From: Micavibrio_C sp965231165 | GTDB lineage: Bacteria > Pseudomonadota > Alphaproteobacteria > Micavibrionales > Micavibrionaceae | Assembly: GCA_965231165.1 (NCBI GenBank) | Contig: OZ246421.1 | Location: 806,001 to 870,000 of the forward strand | Direction of reading: 5' to 3' | Length of the DNA stretch: 64,000 nucleotides | Shown: piece after piece, positions 24,538 to 33,652 of the stretch | Layout of the letters: the number at the start of each line of letters is the position of its first letter | Numbering within the stretch: the stretch's first letter is position 1 | Made by a program: the position numbers and the translations under genes | The notes under the pieces: generated by a model | What the model was told of the DNA's origin: nothing | What the model saw: only the letters and a program-made list of their open reading frames with translations | The model's database searches: none

Positions 24538-25149
24538 ATGAGCCGGAACATAGACACCTACGATCAACAAGCGGCGCAGTTGGCCGTTTCCTATAACAGC
24601 CTTGTCACACCGGATATCCTGCCTGACTTTGCCGCTTATATTTTGTCCCTACCCGATAGCGCGCACAAACGTGTGCTAGACCTCGGCTGCGGCTCGGGGC
24701 GCGATGCGTTCTGGCTTGCCCATCAGGGCATGACGGTGGATGCCGTGGACGGCGCGCCGGAAATGCTGGCCGCAGCGCATGCCACACACAGCCACGCACT
24801 TATCCACTATATCCATGATGCCGCCCCTGCCCTGACAAACCTGCAGGCAAGGGGACGTAAATATGACGTGATATTGATGAACGCGTTCCTGTTCCATTTT
24901 GACGAAGCAGAGCGCCAGCAACTCTATGGGACGCTATCGGCTCTGCTCAGACCTGACACTTACCTGTACGTCACACTGCGCCACGGCCCCGTGCCCGAAG
25001 GGCGGCAGATGTACGAAGTACCGATGCAGGAGCTTGAAGATTTCGCCCGCCAGCATAACGGCACCTCAACGTATCTGGGCCAAAAACAAGACCCCCTCAA
25101 GCGCGAGGGGGTCTATTGGGACCACGTTTGTTTGCAGCTTAAGCCTTAA
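24538..25149 (+). CDS. Class I SAM-dependent methyltransferase (TehB-like)
   Basis: 203-residue methyltransferase with motif I VLDLGCGSGRDAFWLAHQG, the acidic loop VDAVDGAPEMLA and motif IV YDVILMNAFLFHF. The pattern DLGCGSGRDAFWL is like that of TehB and related tellurite/thiopurine methyltransferases. The substrate is unproven. Its 3' end overlaps the convergent valS gene by four bases. Confidence 0.85.
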   Translation: MSRNIDTYDQQAAQLAVSYNSLVTPDILPDFAAYILSLPDSAHKRVLDLGCGSGRDAFWLAHQGMTVDAVDGAPEMLAAAHATHSHALIHYIHDAAPALTNLQARGRKYDVILMNAFLFHFDEAERQQLYGTLSALLRPDTYLYVTLRHGPVPEGRQMYEVPMQELEDFARQHNGTSTYLGQKQDPLKREGVYWDHVCLQLKP

Positions 25150-27812
25150 GCCGCTTCCAACTGTTTCAGCGCCTGCGCCAGTTTTTGCAGTGTCGAAGTC
25201 CATTCGGCCTTGCGGCTTTTTTGTTCCTCGATAATTTCTTCGGGCGCGTTGGCGACGAATTTCTGGTCGCCCAGTTTCTGATCGACCTTGCCGATATCGG
25301 CGGTCAGTCTATCGATTTCCTTTTTCAGGCGCGCGCGTTCTTTATCGAGATCAATGATGTCGGCAATCGGCAGCGCCAGCGTGGCCTCGTTCAGGATCGT
25401 CTGCACTGAGCCTTTCGGCAGGCTGCCCGTCGTCTGTTCAATAGTTTCCAGACGCGCCAGACGCTTGATGAGGTCGTCGTAGGTTTTCAGACGTCCTTGC
25501 GTTTGCGGCCCAGCATCCTTCACCAGCAAGCGGATTTTCGCCGCTGCCGGGACGTTCATATCGGCGCGTACGCTGCGGATATCGGTAATCAGACGGCATA
25601 GCCAGCCGATTTCCTCTGAGGCCTCGGTGCTTTTGAAGCTGGCTGGGTATTTTGGCCATTCAGTTTTTAACAGCATGGCACCTTTGGCGCGCTCCGCTGT
25701 CTGGCGGTACAGCTCTTCTGTGATATACGGCATATACGGGTTCAGCAGCACCAGCAATTGATCGAGAACCCATGCGGTCGTCTTGCGGGTCTCCTCAGCC
25801 AGCACGGCATCGCCGCCGCTCTGCAGGATCGGTTTGGTGAATTCGAGATACCAGTCGCAGAAGGTGCCCCAGATGAACTGATAAACAGCCCCTGCCCCTT
25901 CATTGAATTTGTATTCGTCCATGGATTTGTTGATGTCGTCGGCCAGTTTGGCGATTTCACCGACAATCCAGCGATTGAGCAAGCCGTTGACCTTCGACGG
26001 ATCAAAAGCAGGATCAAGCTTGCAGCCATTCATTTCGCAGAAGCGGGCGGCGTTCCAGAGCTTGGTGCCGAAATTGCGGTAGCCTTCAACGCGATCCTCG
26101 GAGAGCTTCACGTCACGACCCTGCGCCGCCATAGCGGTCAGTGTGAAACGCAGCGCGTCGGCGCCGTATTCACTCACCATATCCAGCGGATCCATGACGT
26201 TGCCCTTGGATTTGGACATCTTCTGGCCCTTGGCGTCGCGCACCAGCGCATGGATATAGACCTTGCGGAACGGCACATCGCCCATGAAATGCATGCCCAT
26301 CATCATCATCCGGGCGACCCAGAAGAAAATAATGTCGAAGCCGGTAATCAGCACGTCGCCGGGATAGTATTTTTGCAGTTCCGGCGTCTTATCCGGCCAG
26401 CCGAGCGTCGAGAACGGCCACAGCGCAGACGAGAACCATGTATCGAGAACGTCCTCGTCGCGTTTCAGCACAACATCATTGCCGAATTGTTTGCGGGCGG
26501 CGGCATAAGCCTCCTCTTCTGTTTCCTCGACGAAGATAGTACCTTCAGACCCGTACCAAGCCGGAATCTGATGCCCCCACCAGAGCTGGCGTGAAATACA
26601 CCAAGGCTGAATGTTTTCCATCCAGTGGAAATAGGTGTTCTCCCATTGCTTGGGCACGAATTCGGTTTTGCCTGTTTTCACCGCCTCAATCGTCGGCGCG
26701 GCCAGTGTTTTGGCATCGCAGTACCATTGATCGGTCAGATAAGGTTCGATGACCACATCGGAACGGTCGCCATGCGGCACGACGTGCGTATGCGGCTCGA
26801 CCTTCTCCAGCAGTTCCTGCGCTTCCAGTTCGGCAAGGATTTTCTTGCGCGCTTCAAAACGCTCCATGCCGACATATTCATCAGGCGCGTTGCTGTTGAT
26901 ATGTGCGTTGTCGTCAAAAATATTGATCAATTCCAGTTTGTGACGTTTGCCAACCTCAAAGTCATTGAAGTCGTGCGCGGGCGTCACCTTCATCGCGCCG
27001 GTACCGAATTCCTTATCGACGTAATCATCGGCAATAATTTGAATCGGACGACCCACGATCGGCAGAATGGCAAACTTGCCGACCAGATCAGCGTAACGCT
27101 CGTCCTTCGGGTTCACGATGATAGCGCTATCGCCCAGCATGGTTTCAGGACGTGTCGTCGCAATCGTGATGAAGCGCTCGGTCGTACCCTCAATCGGATA
27201 GCGGATATAGTACATATTGCCTTTGATTTCTTTCTGGAGCACTTCCAGATCGGAAATCGCGGTGTGGAATTTCGGGTCCCAGTTCACCAGACGTTTATCG
27301 CGGTAGATCAGGCCTTCCTTATGCAGTTGCACGAAGGCCTTGCGCACGGCCTTGTTCAGGCCTTCATCCATCGTGAAGCGTTCACGCGACCAGTCCGGCG
27401 TTGTGCCCAGACGACGCAGCTGATTGACGATAGTGCCGCCGGATTGCTCTTTCCATTCCCAGACTTTCTCAAGGAATTTTTCACGACCAAGATCGCGGCG
27501 GTTAATGCCTTGGGCTGCCAACTGGCGCTCAACGACCATCTGCGTGGCGATACCCGCGTGATCGGTGCCCGGCTGCCACAGCGTGTCCTTGCCGTTCATG
27601 CGGTTATAACGCACGAGAATGTCATGGATGGTGTTATTGAGCGCGTGACCCATGTGCAAGCTGCCGGTGACGTTCGGCGGCGGCATCATCACCGTGAAGG
27701 GTGTGGCGTTGCGGGTGACATTACAGGCAAATACGCCTGAGTCTTCCCATTCCTTGTAGAGGTTTTGTTCAACGGCCTGCGGGTCAAAGGTTTTTTCGAG
27801 CATGTCAGTCAA
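25146..27812 (-). CDS. valS: Valyl-tRNA synthetase
   Basis: Class I aminoacyl-tRNA synthetase charging tRNA-Val. The 888-residue protein has the HIGH-type motif PPPNVTGSLHMGHALN, the editing domain (about 190-340), WTDHAG-like adenylate elements (WQPGTDHAGIATQ), KMSKSKGNVMDP, and a C-terminal coiled-coil arm (ARLKKEIDRLTADIGKVDQK). Length is normal. It is downstream of popZ on the same strand, with 90 bases between. Confidence 0.98.
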   Translation of the reverse strand: MTDMLEKTFDPQAVEQNLYKEWEDSGVFACNVTRNATPFTVMMPPPNVTGSLHMGHALNNTIHDILVRYNRMNGKDTLWQPGTDHAGIATQMVVERQLAAQGINRRDLGREKFLEKVWEWKEQSGGTIVNQLRRLGTTPDWSRERFTMDEGLNKAVRKAFVQLHKEGLIYRDKRLVNWDPKFHTAISDLEVLQKEIKGNMYYIRYPIEGTTERFITIATTRPETMLGDSAIIVNPKDERYADLVGKFAILPIVGRPIQIIADDYVDKEFGTGAMKVTPAHDFNDFEVGKRHKLELINIFDDNAHINSNAPDEYVGMERFEARKKILAELEAQELLEKVEPHTHVVPHGDRSDVVIEPYLTDQWYCDAKTLAAPTIEAVKTGKTEFVPKQWENTYFHWMENIQPWCISRQLWWGHQIPAWYGSEGTIFVEETEEEAYAAARKQFGNDVVLKRDEDVLDTWFSSALWPFSTLGWPDKTPELQKYYPGDVLITGFDIIFFWVARMMMMGMHFMGDVPFRKVYIHALVRDAKGQKMSKSKGNVMDPLDMVSEYGADALRFTLTAMAAQGRDVKLSEDRVEGYRNFGTKLWNAARFCEMNGCKLDPAFDPSKVNGLLNRWIVGEIAKLADDINKSMDEYKFNEGAGAVYQFIWGTFCDWYLEFTKPILQSGGDAVLAEETRKTTAWVLDQLLVLLNPYMPYITEELYRQTAERAKGAMLLKTEWPKYPASFKSTEASEEIGWLCRLITDIRSVRADMNVPAAAKIRLLVKDAGPQTQGRLKTYDDLIKRLARLETIEQTTGSLPKGSVQTILNEATLALPIADIIDLDKERARLKKEIDRLTADIGKVDQKLGDQKFVANAPEEIIEEQKSRKAEWTSTLQKLAQALKQLEAA

Positions 27813-27905
27813 ATCTTGAGGTTAATGATGGCTTTGATACAAAAGGAAAATGCCATAAAACGCAAGGTTTTTGCGCCTTTTATAGCCTCAGAAAATTAGC
27901 GGGAA

Positions 27906-28436
27906 TTATTCGTCCGACTGTGCCTGACGGGCGAGGCGTTGAAGTTCCTTGGCCACCAGTTTCTCAATCAGCGGCGGCAGATTCTGGTCGAGCCAGTCAC
28001 GCAGCATCGGGCGCATCAGATCGCGGACGATATCTTCAAGAGTAATACCGGCGAGGTGTGACTGACGTTCTACAGGCGTATGGCTGGCCAGACGGGCAAA
28101 GCCTTGCAAAGCGGCATGGGCGGCATTGTCCGTCAGGATGTCATCAGGTTCCGGCCTCGCTACGGGCGCGGGTTTGCGCGGCGGTGGCGGTGGCGGCAGA
28201 TCTTCTTCCTCAACATGCTCCTGTAATTCGACGATGATCTCTTCTTCCTCGGGTTCATCACGAACCACTTCGGTAAGTTCGATAATGTCCTCTTTCACAG
28301 GGGCAGGTTTCGGCGCCGGAGCAGGCTCTGGCGCAGCTTCCTTCGCAGGCTCTTCATCGTCATCCGCTATAATCTGGCGGATGGACGCGAGGATTTCCTC
28401 GATGGATGGTTCCTGTTCTGAGGGTTTTTCAGGCAT
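27906..28436 (-). CDS. popZ: PopZ-like polar organizing protein (DUF2497)
   Basis: Pole-organising matrix protein specific to alphaproteobacteria. It anchors the chromosome origin via ParB and recruits cell-cycle proteins. The 176-residue sequence has the N-terminal helix SIEEILASIRQIIADD, a Pro/Glu/Asp-rich disordered spacer (about 28-95) with a PPPPPP run, and C-terminal oligomerisation helices (LEDIVRDLMRPMLRDWLDQN to KLVAKELQRLARQ). The order valS-popZ-tolC-pcm is conserved in the class. A large coiled-coil protein of possibly polar type lies at 55899. Confidence 0.93.
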   Translation of the reverse strand: MPEKPSEQEPSIEEILASIRQIIADDDEEPAKEAAPEPAPAPKPAPVKEDIIELTEVVRDEPEEEEIIVELQEHVEEEDLPPPPPPRKPAPVARPEPDDILTDNAAHAALQGFARLASHTPVERQSHLAGITLEDIVRDLMRPMLRDWLDQNLPPLIEKLVAKELQRLARQAQSDE

Positions 28437-28521
28437 GAATCACTAAGTTGTTCTGAATCAAAGCATTAACGGAATCAGTTTCCACTATTGCTAACCGCTT
28501 GTCAAAGCCACATTCCGGGCT

Positions 28522-30132
28522 TTACTCGACTCTATCCACACCCATTCCCAGCATTTTCCAATCCGCCCTGTCCCGGTCACGCACCGGATTATAGGCGACA
28601 TCTGCAAAACCAAGGGTTTGCGGGGTTAGCATGCCCATGGAACGGGCCAGCGCGAAAGCCGCCACAACCTCGTCCCGCTGGGCCGAAACCAGGGCCACCT
28701 GAGAGTCTACATATTCCTGATCGGCATCCAGAGCGTCCAGAATCGTCCGGGTTCCCAGTTCCGCCTCCTGACGGACGCCTTCCTGGGCCACACGGTTAGC
28801 CTCGACCTGCGATTTGCGGGATTCGATCTCCGCCTGCGATGCTTTCCATGTTTCCCAGCTGGAAATGACATTCTGGCGCGCCGCACGGCGGGCCTCAAGA
28901 ATTTCGATATAACGGCGGTTGGCCGTGTATTTTGCTTCCCGCACACGAGAGCGCGTGAAACCGCCTTCATACAAAGGCACCGTAGCAATCAGGCTCAAGG
29001 AGCTTACAGTCTCATCATCCGCATTACCGGGCTGAGGGTCCCATGTCTTGTCAACACTGGCAGCCAACCCAAGTTCGGGCAGCAATTCACCAAAGACAAC
29101 ACCTATATCTTTTTCCGCCGACTGGTGCAGATATTCAGTCGCCAGAACGGTCGGGTTGCTCTTGTCCGCCGCCGTTGTAGCGTCATCGAGTGTATCCGGG
29201 AACGCGAAGTGCGCGTCTACATGTTTCAAATCCGCTGCCGGAGCACCGACAAGCTCTTCATATCTGGCAAGGCTGCTTTTTAAATTCCCGATGGCGGTGG
29301 TGCGGTTTGCCTGCGCGCGCGCCAGACGGGATTCTGATTGAGCAACGTCAGTGCGCGTCACTTCGCCAACCTCAAAGCGGTTCTTTGACGCATCAAGCTG
29401 GCGGCTGACAACGGCTATGTTGCTTTGATTCAGTTCAACAAACGCCTTGTCACGAACAACGTTCATGTAGGCAGTTGCCACGTCCAACAGTAATTGCTGC
29501 TCGGTTGCGTTCAGAATTGCTCCCTGTGCCATGATGCGGTTTTCTGCGCTATCAATGCCGGAAACGGTGCGTCCGCCGCGATAAAGCGGCTGCGTCACAG
29601 ACAAGGCCAGATTTTTCGATGTCGTGCCGTCACCGGTTGTTTCAGGGTCTATATCAGCGGTGGTCACCGTGCCCGTCAGATCGGACTGCGGCATCCAGCC
29701 GGACTGCGCCTGCGGCAGGAATTCAGAAGTGGCGCGCATTTCTGCGCGCGCCGCGCGCAGCGTCGGATTATTCAGATAGGCGGTGCGCAAGGCATCCAGC
29801 AGCGCCTGATTGCCCATGGCGACCGTGCCTGATTGCGTACTTTCCTGCATCGCGGTTTCGGAACCGGCGGGCTGCAGATAGGTCTGGCCTGTCAATTTGC
29901 CGTCTTTTGATGTCGTAGGTGCAGGCTTTATGGGGGTCAAACCGCCGTCCCCCTCCTCAAGAGTCTTTGCGGGATGGGGCGGCTGCGAGGGATCCAGAGG
30001 GTCCTCCGATACGGATGAAACCGTTCCCGGATTCAGGGCCTTTTCATCACCCTGCGCGTTGGCGTTCAGCGGGGACAGAAAAAGCGCAACCGTTACGAGC
30101 AGTAAACCTCTCAGAGATACAGAAGACATCAT
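28522..30132 (-). CDS. tolC: TolC-family outer membrane efflux protein
   Basis: Trimeric outer membrane channel used by type I secretion and efflux pumps. The 536-residue protein has a signal peptide (cleavage near ANA-QG). A roughly 80-residue Pro/Thr/Ser-rich segment comes before the first OEP repeat. The two TolC repeats follow, marked by NQALLDALRTAYLNNPTLRA and SLIATVPLYEGGFTRSRVRE. The N-terminal extension is longer than in the Escherichia coli protein. It is the only type I secretion component in the window and could serve the giant RTX protein at 33653. No ABC or membrane-fusion partner is adjacent. Confidence 0.9.
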   Translation of the reverse strand: MMSSVSLRGLLLVTVALFLSPLNANAQGDEKALNPGTVSSVSEDPLDPSQPPHPAKTLEEGDGGLTPIKPAPTTSKDGKLTGQTYLQPAGSETAMQESTQSGTVAMGNQALLDALRTAYLNNPTLRAARAEMRATSEFLPQAQSGWMPQSDLTGTVTTADIDPETTGDGTTSKNLALSVTQPLYRGGRTVSGIDSAENRIMAQGAILNATEQQLLLDVATAYMNVVRDKAFVELNQSNIAVVSRQLDASKNRFEVGEVTRTDVAQSESRLARAQANRTTAIGNLKSSLARYEELVGAPAADLKHVDAHFAFPDTLDDATTAADKSNPTVLATEYLHQSAEKDIGVVFGELLPELGLAASVDKTWDPQPGNADDETVSSLSLIATVPLYEGGFTRSRVREAKYTANRRYIEILEARRAARQNVISSWETWKASQAEIESRKSQVEANRVAQEGVRQEAELGTRTILDALDADQEYVDSQVALVSAQRDEVVAAFALARSMGMLTPQTLGFADVAYNPVRDRDRADWKMLGMGVDRVE

Positions 30133-30154
30133 TTAATCACCTTAGAGTAAAAAG

Positions 30155-30820
30155 TTAGAAACGGAATTCATGACGCGGTGTAAAGCCTTCCACCCACGGG
30201 GCGGCGGCATCAAACTGCGTTTTATGCGAATAACAACCCTTCTCGTCACATTCGATCACGGTAATGACGCCCACGCGTTGATCAGGACGGCGCAACACGC
30301 ATGCCAGACGTCCGCCAGGCGCTAATTGTGACAAAAGTTCTGCTGGAATTTCCGGTACGGCGCCATTCAGAATAATGGCGGTATAGGGCGCATGCTGCGG
30401 GCACCCGGCGATATTATCACCTTCTACGACCACAATATTATTGCACTCAAGGTCGCTCCAGATTTTACGTCCGGCTTCCGTGATTTTTTCTTTACCCTCA
30501 AGCGCAATGACAGTCATCACCTGCGTTGACAGGATTGCGGAGGCATAGCCTGTGCAATCACCAATATTGAGGACGACATCGTCAGCATCCAGCGCCAGAA
30601 CGGTCAGCAAACGCGCATGCGTCATGGGGCTTAGAATGTATCTGTTCTTGCCCAGAAGAATGTCTTCATCGTTATAGGCAAAGCTTTGCACATCGCGTGG
30701 CAAGAACAGCTCGCGCGGCACCTTGCCAAAAGCAGCCAAAATGGAATCGCTGGCGACGCCGTTCGTCTGAATCTGACTCACGACCATATTTTTCCGCGCG
30801 GCAGCGGCTTGAGTAGTCAT
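30155..30820 (-). CDS. pcm: Protein-L-isoaspartate O-methyltransferase family protein
   Basis: Methyltransferase that repairs isoaspartyl residues, or a divergent relative. The 221-residue protein has FGKVPRELFLPRDVQSFAYN, SPMTHARLLTVLALDADD, and motif I VLNIGDCTGYASAIL, where the usual GxGxGxxT is degenerate (GDCTGYAS). The C-terminal domain is RLACVLRRPDQRVGVITVIE. Linkage pcm-tolC-popZ is conserved in alphaproteobacteria. The altered motif I leaves enzyme activity uncertain. Confidence 0.82.
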   Translation of the reverse strand: MTTQAAAARKNMVVSQIQTNGVASDSILAAFGKVPRELFLPRDVQSFAYNDEDILLGKNRYILSPMTHARLLTVLALDADDVVLNIGDCTGYASAILSTQVMTVIALEGKEKITEAGRKIWSDLECNNIVVVEGDNIAGCPQHAPYTAIILNGAVPEIPAELLSQLAPGGRLACVLRRPDQRVGVITVIECDEKGCYSHKTQFDAAAPWVEGFTPRHEFRF

Positions 30821-30996
30821 AATTATTTTTCCCGGATGCTTGTGGATAAACAGAACAGTTCACTGAATTTATATCAGAATCCGGCGAATCAGGCTAGGGC
30901 TTATCCACAAGACATATTCCCACTATGACTTCTGACAAAGGGCTGGATTCCCGGGGAAAACCATGTTATCCGTACGCACCCTGTTTAGGGCGCAAT

Positions 30997-31070
30997 GGTG
31001 CGGTGGCCGAGTGGTTAGGCTCGGGATTGCAAATCCCGCTATGCCGGTTCGATTCCGGCCCGTACCTCCA
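30997..31070 (+). tRNA. tRNA-Cys (GCA)
   Basis: 74 bases with acceptor GGTGCGG pairing with CCGTACC, anticodon loop TTGCAAA (anticodon GCA), T-arm GGTTCGATTCC and encoded CCA end. It stands alone upstream of the S41 protease gene. Confidence 0.96.
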
Positions 31071-31233
31071 TTGCCCCCTCTTAAATCAACACCAGCCCCG
31101 TCACATTATGTAAACACAAGCCTCTATGCACTTCATAAATCGGGGCACACTCCGTGGCAAGCTTGACAGCCTGCGGCCAGCGGTGTTTGCTGCTTTAAAT
31201 CTTTAAATAAATAAAAACAGGGAAATTCAAGTT

Positions 31234-32823
31234 ATGCTGCCGTCATTCAAGCTTTCACGCCGTTTTGTTGCCGCTGCGGCACTGGCCCTTACCACCGCCA
31301 TCACACTGCCGGCACCGGCGGCGGAAAATCAGGCCGCTGAAGCGCCCGCACCGGCCCGCCGCACCGTCGATTACGACGCCGTCCTGAACTCCGAAAAATT
31401 CAAATATGTTGAGAAATACCTGCTGGATACGACGGTGCGCAGTGATGTGACCTCTGAAACATTGCGCAAGGCCGCCAAAGAAACCATCGATAAATATGTG
31501 GAAGTTCTGCCCGCCGGAAAACCTGCGGATACGGAAACGCTGGAACTCATCGCGATCAAAGGGATGACCAGAAGCCTAACCCCTCATGATGACTTTATGA
31601 CCCCGCAGGAGGCGCAGGCATTCATGGAGTCGCTCTCGGGACAATTTGTGGGAATTGGTGTGCTGATGACTGTAAAAGAGCACCATGACCATCAGCATTT
31701 TAAAATCGCAAAGCCCCTCCCCAATAGCCCTGCCGAACGCGCAGGGATCAAGGCGGGCGACATTATTCTGGAAGTCAAAGAGGCCGATGGCAAAACTACC
31801 ACACTCACAGGCATGGAGTTTCAAGAAGGTATCAGCCATATCGGGGGCGAGGACGGTTCAAAAGCAGAACTCAAAATTCAGCGCGGCGCCGATATCATAA
31901 ATATCAGCGTCACCCGCGGCCACGTGCAGCAGGACCTCGTTACATACAGAATGCTGGAAGGCGGCGTGGCGCATATCCATGTTGCATCCTTTTCACCGAA
32001 CATCACAGCCGACGTGAGGAAAGCCGTTGCCACCGCCAAGGCGGATGCACAGCTTGATCCCGTCATTGCTGCCAATGGCGGCCTGAAGGGCGTTATTCTT
32101 GATCTGAGTTTCGATGGTGGCGGATCTCTGGACGAGGCCGTACGGATGGTCGATGACTTCCTCGACAAGAAAGGCGTTGTTGTAAGCCAGCAGAGTCGCC
32201 TTCCTGAGTATACAGACCGCCACTCAGCAACATTAGGCGATATCATAGATGGATTACCGATGGCCGTTATAACCAATGGCCTTTCAGCGTCTGCTTCCGA
32301 AATTGTGGCAGGGGCGTTGCAGGACCATAAGCGCGCCATCATCGTCGGGCAGGACACCTTTGGTAAAGGCACCGTGCAGAGGACATTTCCCTTAACAGAT
32401 GGATCTGTTATCAAGAGCACCGTTTCCGTCTTTAAACGCCCCTCTGGGCACAGCAACCAGTGGGTCGGCGTAAAGGTGGACACCTGGGTGGACATGCAGA
32501 ATGAAGAGTACACAACAGAGATGGCCAAGGTGCCCACGGAAAAATCGCTGCCAAACTCTCTCCGCAATGAGAAAGGGTTTGAGGCAGAAAAGGACAAAAC
32601 AAAATTTGTTTGCTCCCCCGTCAGAAGCGGCATCACAGTGGCAGACGCCGGCACTGATAAAGGTGTATTCAAGCAAGAGGATGACTTCCCATCCCCGATT
32701 GAAATAGGCGCACTGAACCCCCTTATTGACTGCGCGCGGGCTGCCGTCCTGAAACTGGCCAACCCCGACTACACCCCTAAATTCACGCAGACAGTGCCCA
32801 AGGCACCGGCCCTTACGAACTAG
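31234..32823 (+). CDS. C-terminal processing peptidase (S41, Tsp/CtpA-like)
   Basis: Periplasmic serine protease of the tail-specific family. The 529-residue protein has a signal peptide (cleavage near APA-AE), a central PDZ domain (about 130-215, FKIAKPLPNSPAERAGIKAG), and the S41 catalytic domain: GGGSLDEAVRMVD, then the Ser of ITNGLSASASEIVAGALQDH and the catalytic Lys region VGQDTFGKGTVQ. The C-terminal 120 residues are less conserved. A strong terminator follows. The tRNA upstream is not part of the same function. Confidence 0.9.
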   Translation: MLPSFKLSRRFVAAAALALTTAITLPAPAAENQAAEAPAPARRTVDYDAVLNSEKFKYVEKYLLDTTVRSDVTSETLRKAAKETIDKYVEVLPAGKPADTETLELIAIKGMTRSLTPHDDFMTPQEAQAFMESLSGQFVGIGVLMTVKEHHDHQHFKIAKPLPNSPAERAGIKAGDIILEVKEADGKTTTLTGMEFQEGISHIGGEDGSKAELKIQRGADIINISVTRGHVQQDLVTYRMLEGGVAHIHVASFSPNITADVRKAVATAKADAQLDPVIAANGGLKGVILDLSFDGGGSLDEAVRMVDDFLDKKGVVVSQQSRLPEYTDRHSATLGDIIDGLPMAVITNGLSASASEIVAGALQDHKRAIIVGQDTFGKGTVQRTFPLTDGSVIKSTVSVFKRPSGHSNQWVGVKVDTWVDMQNEEYTTEMAKVPTEKSLPNSLRNEKGFEAEKDKTKFVCSPVRSGITVADAGTDKGVFKQEDDFPSPIEIGALNPLIDCARAAVLKLANPDYTPKFTQTVPKAPALTN

Positions 32824-32850
32824 CAGGCTAGTCCATAATTATGTCCAACA

Positions 32851-32885
32851 AAGCCCCGGAAGCGTCCCGCACCGGGGCTTTTAAA
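32851..32885 (+). terminator. Terminator of the S41 peptidase gene
   Basis: Stem AAGCCCCGG/CCGGGGCTT with a 12-base loop followed by TTAAATTTTT, 28 bases after the stop. Confidence 0.85.
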
Positions 32886-32965
32886 TTTTTCGCAGAAAAT
32901 CGCCCCTAAGACGTTGTGAAACATTGACAACCCGCACCGAAGTCATTAGTCATTACACCCGTTGT

Positions 32966-33040
32966 TCCTCGATAGCTCAGCGGTAGAGCAATCGACTGTT
33001 AATCGATTGGTCGCAGGTTCGAATCCTGCTCGAGGAGCCA
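32966..33040 (+). tRNA. tRNA-Asn (GTT)
   Basis: 75 bases with acceptor TCCTCGA pairing with TCGAGGA, D-arm AGCTCAGCGGTAGAGC, anticodon loop CTGTTAA (GTT), T-arm GGTTCGAATCC and encoded CCA at 33038-33040. Confidence 0.97.
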
Positions 33041-33058
33041 CTTTCCCCCTACATTTTA

Positions 33059-33577
33059 TTAATGCCAAACCTTGTTCGGTCCGATCAGGGTGTCTTCTAA
33101 TTCCAGGATTGGTAATTTGGTCAGGTCTTTGTCGATTTCCGAGACGACCAGTTCAGCGACCTCTTTGGACAAGACCAGGCGGATAAGGCCTAAAGCTGTC
33201 GGGCTGGCGGCCAGCACGATGCTATCGAAGGCCTGCGCGCGCCACGCATCGCCGAGCCACTCCGCGACATGGGTGAGAAACAAGGAAGCGTCGTGATCGC
33301 GTTCGCGGTCCATCGGGTCGCTGGTGTAAAAAATGGAACCCTGCCCCCTTCCCGCGCTATGACCGCTCGTCTTTTGAGATTTTCCGGCGATGATTTCTTC
33401 GTCAGGCGCGAAGTCGGCAACGCGTTCCAGATGGTTGCCGCTCTTATGAAAGATATGCACATTTTCCTTGTTCGCCAGAACGTACCAGACACGCGGCACC
33501 GTACGCCCCGCCTTCACCTGCGGATGGGCGCGATATAACTGGAATCCCTTTTCAGAGGCAACACCCGTGACTTTCAT
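33059..33577 (-). CDS. Host attachment protein family (baeRF-like)
   Basis: Family named for a protein required for attachment to host cells in Agrobacterium; related to archaeal release-factor-like baeRF folds. Molecular role unclear. The 172-residue product starts at ATG 33577, with GGGAG 6-7 bases upstream. A longer TTG-initiated frame to 33601 lacks support. Motifs: TVPRVWYVLANKENVHIFHK at the start, DREVDHDASLFLTHVAEWL-type helix, and IVLAASPTALGLIRLVLSKE near the C-terminus. It lies between tRNA-Asn and the giant RTX gene. Confidence 0.8.
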   Translation of the reverse strand: MKVTGVASEKGFQLYRAHPQVKAGRTVPRVWYVLANKENVHIFHKSGNHLERVADFAPDEEIIAGKSQKTSGHSAGRGQGSIFYTSDPMDRERDHDASLFLTHVAEWLGDAWRAQAFDSIVLAASPTALGLIRLVLSKEVAELVVSEIDKDLTKLPILELEDTLIGPNKVWH

Positions 33578-33652
33578 GGAACACTCCCTTCCCTGACTCA
33601 ACAGACGGGAGGGGTGATGAGTTCCATCTGGCGTCAGGCCAGGTCTTAAACT

